Shown here: piece by piece, positions 21,267 through 30,500 of the stretch
Numbering within the stretch: the first letter of the stretch is position 1
How the letters are laid out: the number at the start of each line of letters is the position of its first letter
From: Obelidium mucronatum
Taxonomy: Eukaryota; Chytridiomycota; Chytridiomycetes; Chytridiales; Chytriomycetaceae
Length of the DNA stretch: 64,000 bases
Direction: 5' to 3'
Assembly (NCBI GenBank): GCA_025765595.1
Contig: JAIVFH010000032.1
Span: forward strand, 186,001 to 250,000
The notes under the pieces: model-generated
Seen by the model: only the letters and a program-made list of their open reading frames with translations
Databases searched by the model: none
What the model was told of the DNA's origin: nothing
Made by a program: the position numbers and the translations under genes

Positions 21267-22646
21267 TTATTGGAAATACGAATATTGCGCTATATTCGTG
21301 AGCCACTCATGTGTGGTGGTGATCGGGTTCTGCCCGTCGCTGACGTGGGCTGCCGCAATCGCGAACTGGCTGTAGTGCCTGGCTGAGTCAGCTGTGCGCC
21401 AGCCGCCTGCGGCCATGATCACCGCGTCGCTCTCGCGTTCGAGGGCGGCGGAGATGGCGTTTTCAACGCGGAAGCCGTAGAGGGTCTCGCCGTTGAACGT
21501 GTCCAGTTCCTTGAGGCAGTTTTGGAATTCTCGGACAAAGGCGTCCGAGTCTGCGTGTGGTCGCGGGTTTGTGGCTCCGTGGCGTATGTTGAAGAATACG
21601 AACGGCCGGCCGAATGCCAGGTTTGCGTCACAGAGGGCGCAGTCCCTGGTGTATAGGCGCAGCGCGTCCAGGCAGTCGGGGTCCTGGATGGTGAAGCGGT
21701 CGGGGGTTTTGGTCGCCGCCGTCTTCCCGGTGATCATGGTGATCAGGATGCCGGAGCGGTCTGGCAGCCAGAGGAAGCACGAGGTGCGTAGTCTGACCAG
21801 GTCGCCTGGGCGCCTGCCAGAGGTTTGGCATACCAGCAGGAAGCACCAGAACTGGCGCCAGCGTAGGCGGTCCCACGCAGGGGCGTCCGCGTTCGACCAG
21901 CGGGGTCTGACGAGGGTGAGGATGGACCCGAGGTAGTGGGGGGGGATTGGGATGGCCTGGACCGGTGTGACGCCGTGTGCGTCGGCCTCCTTGTTGAGTC
22001 TCTCGACGTGGTGGCGTACGAGTTTCGAGTCGGCCGGGTTGCCTGTGCCCGCGCGTGGGTCCCATGGGCCTGGGAGGCCTGCGTCGGCCAGGCCGGAGCG
22101 GAGTTTGCTCGCGGCGGTCTGTATGGAGGACGGCGCGGCTTTGATGCGACAGACCGTGGGGTCGCATTCCTTGTTGACTCGATTTCCTAGGCGGGCAGCG
22201 TTCTGTTTGCTGCAGGTGTCGCTATGGTATTGGGTGCGGCCGTTGAGCTCCTTGGAGATCAGGTAGTCGACGACGTCGACGGGCGTGGCGCTGTAGATGG
22301 TTGCGGCGCGTGTCGCTATGAACGACGTGAAGTGGTTGAGTTCGGCGGTGGCGGCCGTTGGGATGGTGGGCAGGGTTGCGTGTAGGGCTTGCCTGCGCGC
22401 GGCGATGTAGGGTTCGTTCACCTCTACGACGGGTATGTCACCCACGTCTCTGACGAACCGGGCTCCGCACTGCATGCAGAAGCGGGCTGTGCGGGGGTTG
22501 TCGCGACCGCAGTCGCGGCAGCCTATGTCACCGTCTGGTGGGAGGGCGCAACGGGCACAGAGGCTGGGGCCGCTGTTGGGCTGTTGGGGTGTTGGTGTTA
22601 GTGATGTATTGTTTATTGGATGATGAAGCACCAGAGGTTGTGGGAG
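21267..22646 (-). CDS. Tyrosine recombinase of the Ngaro-type element, with N-terminal zinc ribbon
   Basis: The open frame runs from just after a stop at 22647-22649 to TGA at 21267 and has no ATG near its start. It overlaps the end of the RT frame (22613) in the -1 register. It may be made by -1 frameshifting, reinitiation at a non-AUG codon, or splicing. Near the N-terminus are four CxxC pairs ('CARC', 'CRDC', 'CMQC'-type), a zinc-ribbon arrangement. The catalytic C-terminus shows 'TSGRRPGDLVRL' (first Arg), a Lys in 'ITGKTAATKT', 'LYGFRVENAI' (box II, with Tyr where His is usual before xxR) and 'GGWRTADSARHYS' with the nucleophilic Tyr. This enzyme would insert the circular cDNA. Confidence 0.85.
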   Translation of the reverse strand, partial: LPQPLVLHHPINNTSLTPTPQQPNSGPSLCARCALPPDGDIGCRDCGRDNPRTARFCMQCGARFVRDVGDIPVVEVNEPYIAARRQALHATLPTIPTAATAELNHFTSFIATRAATIYSATPVDVVDYLISKELNGRTQYHSDTCSKQNAARLGNRVNKECDPTVCRIKAAPSSIQTAASKLRSGLADAGLPGPWDPRAGTGNPADSKLVRHHVERLNKEADAHGVTPVQAIPIPPHYLGSILTLVRPRWSNADAPAWDRLRWRQFWCFLLVCQTSGRRPGDLVRLRTSCFLWLPDRSGILITMITGKTAATKTPDRFTIQDPDCLDALRLYTRDCALCDANLAFGRPFVFFNIRHGATNPRPHADSDAFVREFQNCLKELDTFNGETLYGFRVENAISAALERESDAVIMAAGGWRTADSARHYSQFAIAAAHVSDGQNPITTTHEWLTNIAQYSYFQ

Positions 22647-24760
22647 TTAGGGATGGGGGCTATAGCTTTGGAGAGCTTGTGGTACCCTTGGAGGGTGTCG
22701 ATCTGGCCCACGAGTGCTAAGCGCGTCACGTGGGTTGCGGCTTGGTGGAGTTGCGGCCACCAGCTCTCCATGATCTCGGGCACCACAAGCACGGCTGTCG
22801 CCTTCGATTCGATGGCGTACTGGGTGGTGGCGGCGATCATGGCAAAGGGTGGGAAGAAGTAGGCGGTGTCGTCCGCCGTGAGGGTTACCGATAGGATGTT
22901 GGTGCCGGCGGCGCCGGGTGTCTCGTAGCGGCTGTAGAAGCGCGGGAGTTTCGCGTTCATGGACGACGCCATGGCGTCGATGTTGCAGGGTCGGCCGATG
23001 GCGGCTTGGGTGAAGGCCTGGACCTTGGCGAATGCCGCCGGGGTGAGGCGGTAGTCATTGCGCGCGTCCTCGCGGGTGATGCCGTCGGCCACGTCGTTCT
23101 CCTCGGACCGGAGGTGGTGGACGATGAGGTGGCAGTTGATGTGGCGGCAGAGCCGCCAGATCAAGGCGAGGTAGCCGTTGATGAGCGGGGAGGTGGACGA
23201 GCCTTTGTTGAGGCAGTGTACGGCGACCATACTGTCGAGCCACACGTCGACCCATCTGTTGCGGAGTTGGTTGGCAAACTGGCAGAGGGCGGCGAAGAGC
23301 GCGAACACCTCGCGCGCGTTGATGGACACGCCGGCGTTGGGAAGGAGGTGGTCAGGGACCTCCTCCCCTGTGTGGCGGGTTCCGCCTTCGGTAACGAGGA
23401 CGCCGCCGTGGCGGTTGTCGTTGGCGTCGGTGTTGAGCTTGGGTCGGGTGTCGATGGCGACGTGCATGGGGGACAGCCATTCGGCTCCCTTCCAGTGTTC
23501 GGGGTGGCTCGTGTCGACGCAGAGCCATTCGCGGAGCTCCTCGCGTAGCGCGGGGGAGATAGCGACCGCGTGACCGCGGGCTTGCGTGGCAAGCCCTTCG
23601 TATTGAAGCCGGGTGAATGCCATGCCGCCCTGGAGGGCGAATGACAGGTGGACGCACTTGCCGACGAAGGATTCGAGGGCCGCGTATGGGGCGGCGTCTT
23701 TGTCGATGAAGGACCGGAGCAGCGTTAGGAAGCGCTCCCGTTTGTCGTCTGGGAGCTCGAGGCGCCTTTCGAGCAGCATCAGGATGAAGCCGAGGTATCT
23801 CGGTGTGGTGGATGGGATGACCTGGGATTTGCGTCCGAAGAACAAGCCCAACTCGGTGCCCAGGATGAGTAGCACATACACCGAGTTGCTGACGCGGGCG
23901 GGTGCGGTCGGCGCGCCTCGGAGTTCTCCAAGACCGAAGTCATCGAAGAAGACCATGAGCGGCAGTTGGTGGGCGCGGAGGTAGCGCGCGATTGCGTCGG
24001 TGAGGATGAAGCACACGAAGGATGCGCTGTTCCATCCGAACACAAGCACCGTGGACACGAAGTAGGTCCAGCGGCCTTTGTGTCTCCAGCGGAAGCCGAA
24101 GTATTTCCGCGAGCTGGGAGCTAGGCGGAAATTGTAGTAGCACGCCTTGACGTCGATGACGGCCATGTGGGTGCCGATCCATCGGCTGAGCTGCCGGAGT
24201 GATTCCGGATGGTGTGGGGGTGCGGCGGTGTACTCGTTGAGTCGCCGGAGATCGGCGATGCGGCGCGGTTTGGTGGGTTCGACTCCGATCGGGTAGACCA
24301 CGTGGGGTGGGGCTGTGCTGTCACATGGGCCCAAGGGGATGCACGCGCCCGAGCGGAGGTCGTTTTCCAGCTCCTTGTTGAGGAAGGTGGTGAGGTGCGG
24401 CGGAGTGCCGCCGTGGTTGTCCTGGTAGAGTGGTGGTGGTCGGGCGTCGGACTTCCAGAAGTCGTCGATGTCGACGCCGTGTTCGACGATGCGGAGGATG
24501 AGTTTCTCGTGTGGGGAGAAAGCTGCTACCTTGCGCCAGGCGTGGAGCCGGGTGGCGTTGACGTTGCCCGCGCGGAATGCGTCGGGGCTTGGGAGGAACA
24601 GGGTTGCCGGGTCGCCGTTGGCGCGGCCGGCGAGCACCTCCTCGACTGGCGGGTGTGGTTGGACCGGTGCGGCGGATATGGCGTTGTCGCCGAAGATCCG
24701 CTGGTGGACGATGTGGGAGTCGTGCTGTGGTGGTGGTGTTAGCGTCACGTGATGAGTCAT
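22613..24760 (-). CDS. Reverse transcriptase-RNase H of the Ngaro-type element
   Basis: A 715 aa open frame from ATG 24760. The RT palm carries 'AVIDVKACYYNFRLAPSSRK' and the active-site 'VFFDDFGLG', a variant of YxDD seen in DIRS-group RTs. RNase H follows with acidic residues in 'NTDANDNRHGG', 'NAREVFALF', 'VWLDSMVAV' and 'NDVADGITRE'. After that a C-terminal domain has 'DAMASSMNAKLPRFYSRYE', 'FFPPFAMI' and 'VLVVPEIMESWWPQL', a region commonly found in DIRS/Ngaro polyproteins. No integrase or protease is present. It starts 49 bases after the gag stop. The frame is intact, so the element may be recently active. Confidence 0.92.
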   Translation of the reverse strand: MTHHVTLTPPPQHDSHIVHQRIFGDNAISAAPVQPHPPVEEVLAGRANGDPATLFLPSPDAFRAGNVNATRLHAWRKVAAFSPHEKLILRIVEHGVDIDDFWKSDARPPPLYQDNHGGTPPHLTTFLNKELENDLRSGACIPLGPCDSTAPPHVVYPIGVEPTKPRRIADLRRLNEYTAAPPHHPESLRQLSRWIGTHMAVIDVKACYYNFRLAPSSRKYFGFRWRHKGRWTYFVSTVLVFGWNSASFVCFILTDAIARYLRAHQLPLMVFFDDFGLGELRGAPTAPARVSNSVYVLLILGTELGLFFGRKSQVIPSTTPRYLGFILMLLERRLELPDDKRERFLTLLRSFIDKDAAPYAALESFVGKCVHLSFALQGGMAFTRLQYEGLATQARGHAVAISPALREELREWLCVDTSHPEHWKGAEWLSPMHVAIDTRPKLNTDANDNRHGGVLVTEGGTRHTGEEVPDHLLPNAGVSINAREVFALFAALCQFANQLRNRWVDVWLDSMVAVHCLNKGSSTSPLINGYLALIWRLCRHINCHLIVHHLRSEENDVADGITREDARNDYRLTPAAFAKVQAFTQAAIGRPCNIDAMASSMNAKLPRFYSRYETPGAAGTNILSVTLTADDTAYFFPPFAMIAATTQYAIESKATAVLVVPEIMESWWPQLHQAATHVTRLALVGQIDTLQGYHKLSKAIAPIPNSHNLWCFIIQ

Positions 24761-24809
24761 GTGGAGGGGTGTTTATTGGGGGGGCGACGGCGCTGACTGG
24801 GCCGGAGGA

Positions 24810-26283
24810 TCAACGACGTTCGTCGCGGTTGCCGCTGTTGCCACTGCCGCCGCTGCTGGTGCCAGCGGGTGGGGTGCGGTTGTTTCTGCAGCGGGAGCGG
24901 GTGCAGGTGGCGGAGTCGCAGTAGCTGCGGCAGTCCGATGGCGAGTGGGGCGGAATGCCGTTCCGCTTGCAGTGGGAGCAGCCGCTGCCGCCGCGGGAGG
25001 AGCTGCCTCCGGTGGTGTTGTTGGTGCCGCGCTTGGAGCGGGTGGCGTCGGCGACCTTCGACTGCTGGATGGCGTGTCTGTCGATCTTGGCGAGCCATGC
25101 CTCGTCGAGACCGTTGTGGGCGGGCGTCTCTTTGAGGTGGGACATGAGGAACCGCTGCACCGCCTGTGGGGTGCAGCCCTTCTGTGCGGCCGTGTCGGCG
25201 ATGAGGGCCGCCTTGCTGTAGTTGTTGAAGGCGGCCATGTCGCCCGCGTGGGATGCTGCTCCCGTGACGGCGGCGATGGCGGTGCGGATGTCTGGGTTAC
25301 TGGTGTAACCCAGGGTTGTGATCGTCGCGCGGAACGACTCGTCCAGCATCTCGAAGCGCCCCTAATTGACATCTGGTCAGTAAGGGGTGAGAGATGTGGT
25401 AGGCTGCTGTGGATGGGGTCGCGGTGTTGGAGACCCCTAAGCGGGGGCCATGATTCCTCACGCATGCCGCCGGGTGCCTACCCCGGCGGGGCCTCTTACG
25501 GCGAGAGGGCTTAAGAGCGCGGAGCTCACCGGAGCGCGAGGCTCGACCTGTGGCATGAAGCTCGCCAGGAGAGTGGGGCCCGCACGAGTGTGGTGCTCGT
25601 TGGGGGACTCTCACCCCCGTTGCGTTGGCGTCGCCACGACGTGCACGGCTTCGCCGAAAAGTGCGCGGCTTCGCCGCGTGAGAGCCTGGGGCGGTTGCCG
25701 TTCCGCTAACGCCAGGACACGAGAGGAGGAAATGCAAGGGGGGTTGAACGAAAGGTGGACTAACCTGGAGTCTGGTGGCGGAGCGCATGTCGACGATGGC
25801 ATCCGAGGCGGCGTCGTCGGCGTCGTCGGCGTCATCGGAGTCGGCGTCGTCGGCGGGTGGCGGTGGAGGGCGGCGCTGTTGCTGTTGCTGCTGCTGTAGC
25901 TGCTGTTCGCGTTGCCGCTGGGCGGCGCGAATGGCTTCCGCGGCGGCGCGGAAACCCTGTAGACGGCGAGGCGGGGGTGGAGGGGGGGGGACGACGGCGT
26001 TGGCGGCGTCGCTGTCGCGCAGGGCGACGAAATCGTCCCAGTCCGGGTCTTCTGGGGCTGGCGGGTTGGCGAACGGGACCGAGAGGCGAAAGCGCCCATC
26101 CCAGGCCAGCGCCGGGTTGGCGTTGCCCGGGTGGTCCACCAGAGCTTGGAAGACCTCGTCGGCTGGCGTGTCTGCCGGGAGGTCCATGGCACCGGCTATG
26201 ATACCTACCATGTCGGCGTCGAGGGTAGCGAAGAGGAAAGTCAACACGTTGGTGTTCGCGGGGGCTGGGTGGGCGGCGGCCAT
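24810..26283 (-). CDS. Gag-like protein of the Ngaro-type element, probably spliced
   Basis: ATG at 26283. The first exon (26283-25765, 173 codons) is Pro/Asp-rich with a polyglutamine run. A good donor (CAG|GTTAGT) at 25764 and an acceptor ending ATTAG at 25362 remove 403 bp and keep frame into exon 2 (25361-24810). Exon 2 contains a helical 'AIAAVTGAASHAGDMAAF' region and ends in a Cys/His-rich segment ('GCSHCKRNG...DCRSYCDSATCTRSRC') that suggests a nucleic-acid-binding zinc knuckle. Without splicing the first frame runs on to 25297 as low-complexity sequence and never reaches the Cys/His segment. The intron is inferred from consensus and frame only; two separate proteins are an alternative. 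Confidence 0.7.
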
Positions 26284-26314
26284 CGGAGCGCAAGCGGTAG
26301 CGAGTGAGCGGAGG

Positions 26315-26430
26315 GGTTTGGAAAAGGGAAAAGTGTTCCAAATTGGACACCATACGGCTTGTCAAGGCTTGACTGGTGGGATCTCTCAATATATCGATCC
26401 CACACAGCTAACCCTTAAACGCGTATTATA
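26315..26430 (-). repeat. Split direct repeat A, outer copy (A1); right end of the element
   Basis: This is the 5' terminus of the element in its own orientation, matching 21050-21165 over 116 bases. Host sequence resumes at 26431 (CATGTACTATATTCG). Confidence 0.9.
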
Positions 26431-26568
26431 CATGTACTATATTCGCGTGTGTGAAGTCGTTTTGTGCCACGCATAATTTGCGGTCTGGGTCGTCAAGATA
26501 AGGGATGACGTGCAACAAAAGTTCAAACCACAGAAAAAAAAAAAAAAAAAAAAGATCCAACACTTCTG

Positions 26569-26745
26569 ATGCCTGCACCAAGCAACATTGTCGCCTCCAG
26601 CGAATCGACAGTCGACAAGACTCTCGTCATGAAACAAAGCCCCACCTCAACTGTCGAGGCCTCAAAGACAAGGGAACTCAAGCGCCGAACCAACTTTGTC
26701 TTGAAAACTCTGGCTGAAGACTTGACTATTCCAGAATCTTTCTAG
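26569..26745 (+). CDS. Tiny paralogue 3 (58 aa) with conserved C-terminal block
   Basis: A single exon, ATG 26569 to TAG 26745. The N-terminus is Ser/Thr-rich; the C-terminus 'RELKRRTNFVLKTLAEDL' plus 'TIPESF' matches paralogues 1 and 2 and stops at the same place. Only 138 bases separate it from the retrotransposon end at 26430, so part of its former promoter may have been displaced. A GATAAGG and a TGACG motif, and an A run of 19, lie just upstream. Function unknown. Confidence 0.77.
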   Translation: MPAPSNIVASSESTVDKTLVMKQSPTSTVEASKTRELKRRTNFVLKTLAEDLTIPESF

Positions 26746-27038
26746 TTTTCAAAAAAGAAAAAAACTGCTTACTTTTGGGGCTGTTGCCCTCTCTGTTATT
26801 GACGTTATGTTGTCGTTTTTTTTAAACCCCCTTATTATAAGTCTCACCATTTATTTCGTACGTATTAGCATCTCTGTTAGCCATCCATTATATTATTGTA
26901 ATCTGCTGAATTAATAAACACTGCATTTAATCGCAAGCTTTTGTGTCTCTCAGTAGTTTAAAAAAAAATGGAAAAAAAGAACCAAGCCAATTTAATCTCT
27001 TCCAAAAGACACAACTATTTCCAACTTCCAAACAGCAA

Positions 27039-27263
27039 ATGAACCGATCTCTTCCCATCGCGTCTGTTCGCGTCCATTTCGACGTTCTGAAGCATCAAGA
27101 CAACCGGCTGATTCGGACTTTGGCTGGCCCAACAACACAAAGTCCGCATTCATCACTATTATCGCCAAGCGCGGCTGCCGTTTTCGAAAGTGAAGACGGT
27201 GGGGGGAGTGGAGTGTCACTGAGTCTTCCTCCAAAAGTTGCGAAATGGAGGCAGAAACAGTGA
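27039..27263 (+). CDS. Hypothetical 74 aa protein ending in 'SLSLPPKVAKWRQK'
   Basis: A single exon, ATG 27039 to TGA 27263. No signal peptide or membrane span. The middle is Ser/Pro/Gly-rich with acidic residues; the last 16 residues 'GVSLSLPPKVAKWRQK' carry the KWR motif shared with 19255-19683 and 50117-50344. It lies immediately after tiny paralogue 3, mirroring the KWR gene before paralogue 1. Function unknown. An in-frame non-ATG extension upstream exists but has no support. Confidence 0.6.
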   Translation: MNRSLPIASVRVHFDVLKHQDNRLIRTLAGPTTQSPHSSLLSPSAAAVFESEDGGGSGVSLSLPPKVAKWRQKQ

Positions 27264-27503
27264 CTGTGTTCCGCTTTCATTGAGGAGAGCAGTATCCATC
27301 TCCATGATTGCCATCTCCACTTTCAAATGCGAACCTCATCAGCAAATACATCAGCATTTCTCCAAAAAATAGTATTTCTATCTATATCCATCTGTTCAAA
27401 TACAAGTTTAAGATGCTGGCATCTTTCTCAGACTTTCTGATAAGAATCATCATGAATAAAATAACAATTATCCCCTATAGGTATATATTATTCTATCCGC
27501 AAA

Positions 27504-30500
27504 TTAACGAGTAGTAGCTTCATAGTGCTCTTTGGCAATTTCTCTGATGACGGCGGCATTCGCCACACCCGTCGCCTCCACCATCTCACCGAAAATAGAA
27601 CTTTGCTTTGACAACAACAAATGAGGTTCCTCAAACTCGGCCACTCTCCCGTGCTCCAACACCAAAATCCTATCAAAAGCCGCGATAGTATTCAATCGAT
27701 GCGCGATACTAATCACAGTCGCGTTCTTGAAATAAGTCTTCATGGACTCTTGAATTCTCAAATCAGATTCCGCGTCAACAGAAGAAGTAGCTTCATCCAT
27801 AATCAGAATCTTTGATTTCTCCAAAAGGACTTTGGCGAGACACAAGAGTTGGCGTTGACCAGCAGACAAGTTGGCGCCGCCTTCCGTGATGGGGGATTCG
27901 AGTTTTTCAGAGAGACTTGAAACGTATTCCTTCATTCCACAGCATTCCAAAGCGTACCAGATGTCGTCGTCAGTGTATTTGGAGGTGGGGTCCATGTTGG
28001 TTCGGACTGTTCCGTCAAATAGGATTGGGTTCTGTGGGATCATTTGGATTCCGCTACGCAGTTTCTTGAGACCAATGGTCGCAATGTCTGGGATATTTTT
28101 TAGATGGACCAGAGGAATAACAACAAGAAAGAAAAAAATACAAAGCAACTAACCTTCTCCATCAATTGCAATCGAGCCTTGACTCGCTTCCATCAATCTG
28201 AAAAAGGCGTCCATCAAAGTCGACTTTCCAGACCCCGTTCTTCCAACAACACCAATTTTCTCACCAGCCCGAATAGAAAGCGAAATATCATTGATGACAA
28301 GGTTTTCGGGACGAGATTCATAGGCGATCGTCAAACGCTTGATTTCAACAGATCCCGCGGAAGGCCAACCGTCTAGTTTTCCGTCCTTGGGTAAAACGCG
28401 TTGGGCTTCGGCTGGGAGCTTGTGAGCGTAGTGATTCAATCTTTCGACAGAAACCATCTATTTAAAATAATAATAAAAAATGATGGAAATCAGTTGCAGT
28501 CATACCCATTTTTATGCAATTGTATAAAAAACTTACACTGGCTTCGAACTCTGCAATTAAAATCAACATGGCATTGATGGAGGAACTAAAGTGCGTGATT
28601 TGAGTCAAAGAGAGACCCACCAACTGGTACGGAATAACGTTGGATGCACCCAACAACACAATGGATAAGATAATCAAAGATCCAATCATATCCAATCGGA
28701 AGGAAATCCAGAGCATCGCATGTCTGTAAAGTAGGGTGGAAAGGTTTGCCTTGTCAAGAGCCACCAGTTGTTTGGAGATGAAGGCGGGTTGGCTTCCATA
28801 CGCCAGAATCGTCGGGATACCAGTCAAAGATTCGGAGACGTGGGCTGCCAATGGGGACGCCATAATGGAGCTGAGTCTTTTGAGTTCTCGATACGATATA
28901 CGAAAGAAACGGAACATGTAGTAGACGCAAACGAGTAAGAACACGCAAATGGCTGAAACAATCAAGTATATCTGGTTAGAGTTCGCATTTTCGGGCCTGA
29001 GTAATGACGAAAACTTACGAATCACATACCAGGCGGAAATGCAAGTGACGATAACACTGGTTGCAAAACAAATATGTTAGGCTTTTGAACTGGCAAATAA
29101 AAAGATCGCGACTTACATTCCAATCGTAATGTAAAGGTTGGCAATCATATTGGTGAAAACCATTCCAATTCCAAAATCCAAACTTCGAACATCAGTCGTC
29201 ATTCTGTTTAGAATACGACCGATCGGTTGTGCATCATAGAAAGACATTGGCGCATGCATTAATCCTTGTAAGGCTTTGTCATGGAAGTAGTTTGAGCCAT
29301 GGATACAAATATAAATCGTCAAGACAAACATAACCACTATAGAGAGAAATTTAGAACGGCAGTTTTAAAAAAAACCAAAGTACTCAACTATTGAGAATAG
29401 AATCTCCTGCAGCCAATCCACTGTAGATGTAAAGATAAACTTTATCATCGGAAAATCCCCAATAATTAGCTGTCCACGCGGACAAAGTCAACTGTTGGAC
29501 AACGTAAATGGCGATCAAAACGAAAACAGCAACAAGTTCAATAGCGATCCAGTGGGTTCCGATGGCATTCATGAAAGACATGTACGTGGCTCCTGAAACC
29601 GCACCCTGTAATTTTTCGGTGCTTAGTAAATACTCCTCCGTTGAAGCAATAATGGACACTCACGGTAAGGCGATCTTCAGCTTCAGCATCTTCTTCAGGA
29701 CCACCTTCGTTCATTTTCACATCGTCGGCTTTTTTGACAACAGCCCCTTTGACATCCCCGGTCGCCTCCTCCTCCTCATCGATATGATAATCCTTCATAG
29801 TTTCAAAGAGCTTTCCATTTACATCTGCCATCAACTCTTGGAATGTTCCGTTCTGCACAATCTTTGCACCATCCATCACAATAACCTGATCAACATCTGG
29901 AAGAATGTGCAAGAGGTGAGTGGCAATCACCACAGTTTTCGATTTCATCAATGGTCCCTTGATTGCGTTTTGGAAAACGGCTTTCCCAACGTGAGCATCG
30001 AGAGCCGAAAGCGGGTCATCCAAAACGTATACATCAGGGTTTCGTGAAATCGCGCGAGCAAGCGCGATTCTTGCCTTTTGACCACCACTGAGGTTGATAC
30101 CCTTTTTCTCCGATTTGGGTCTTGATGCCTCCAGAGAAAGAGTTCAAGTCTTTGGCGAGAGAACATGCTTCGACGGCAGATTGAATACGATGCTTGACAG
30201 TCTCATCAAGGAGGGTAATGTTGTCCTCGATGGTTCCAGAAATAATCCATGGCTCTTGAGGACAGTATGCGACGGATCCGGAGATGGTAGCATCGCCTTC
30301 AGTCTTTCTCATTCCTCCTGTAATGGCGGAGAGCAAAGAACTCTTTCCGGATCCAGTGGCTCCAACGACAGCGACGAGGGAACCGGCTTTGATGGACAGA
30401 GATACAGCATCCAACTTGAAGATATCAGTTTCGATGTCCGCTTTTGGTGCAGTGAGTTCAACATCGTCGCTTTTGGCGGATGGTTTTTCAGCCGTGGGTT

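Larger units (their letters stand above)
20761..26430 (-). mobile_element. Ngaro-type tyrosine-recombinase retrotransposon (DIRS order), apparently full length
   Basis: The element is coded on the minus strand with the order gag, RT-RNase H, tyrosine recombinase. Its ends are split direct repeats. A 116 bp segment A occurs at the right end (26315-26430) and internally (21050-21165). A 42 bp segment B occurs at the left end (20761-20802) and internally (21166-21207), directly abutting the internal A. This is the A1-ORFs-B1-A2-B2 plan of Ngaro elements and differs from LTR or LINE structures. No target-site duplication is seen, as expected. The left flank ends in ATA and segment A ends in ATA, consistent with recombination through a shared trinucleotide. 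The element is clearly more GC-rich than its host flanks. It sits between two tiny paralogous genes. Confidence 0.9.

Noticed and set aside
22953..26476. Many long plus-strand open frames opposite the retrotransposon genes
   Set aside because: GC-rich DNA leaves few stops; the frames are Arg/Ala/Gly-rich mirror translations with no domains, while the minus-strand RT, RNase H and recombinase motifs are unambiguous.
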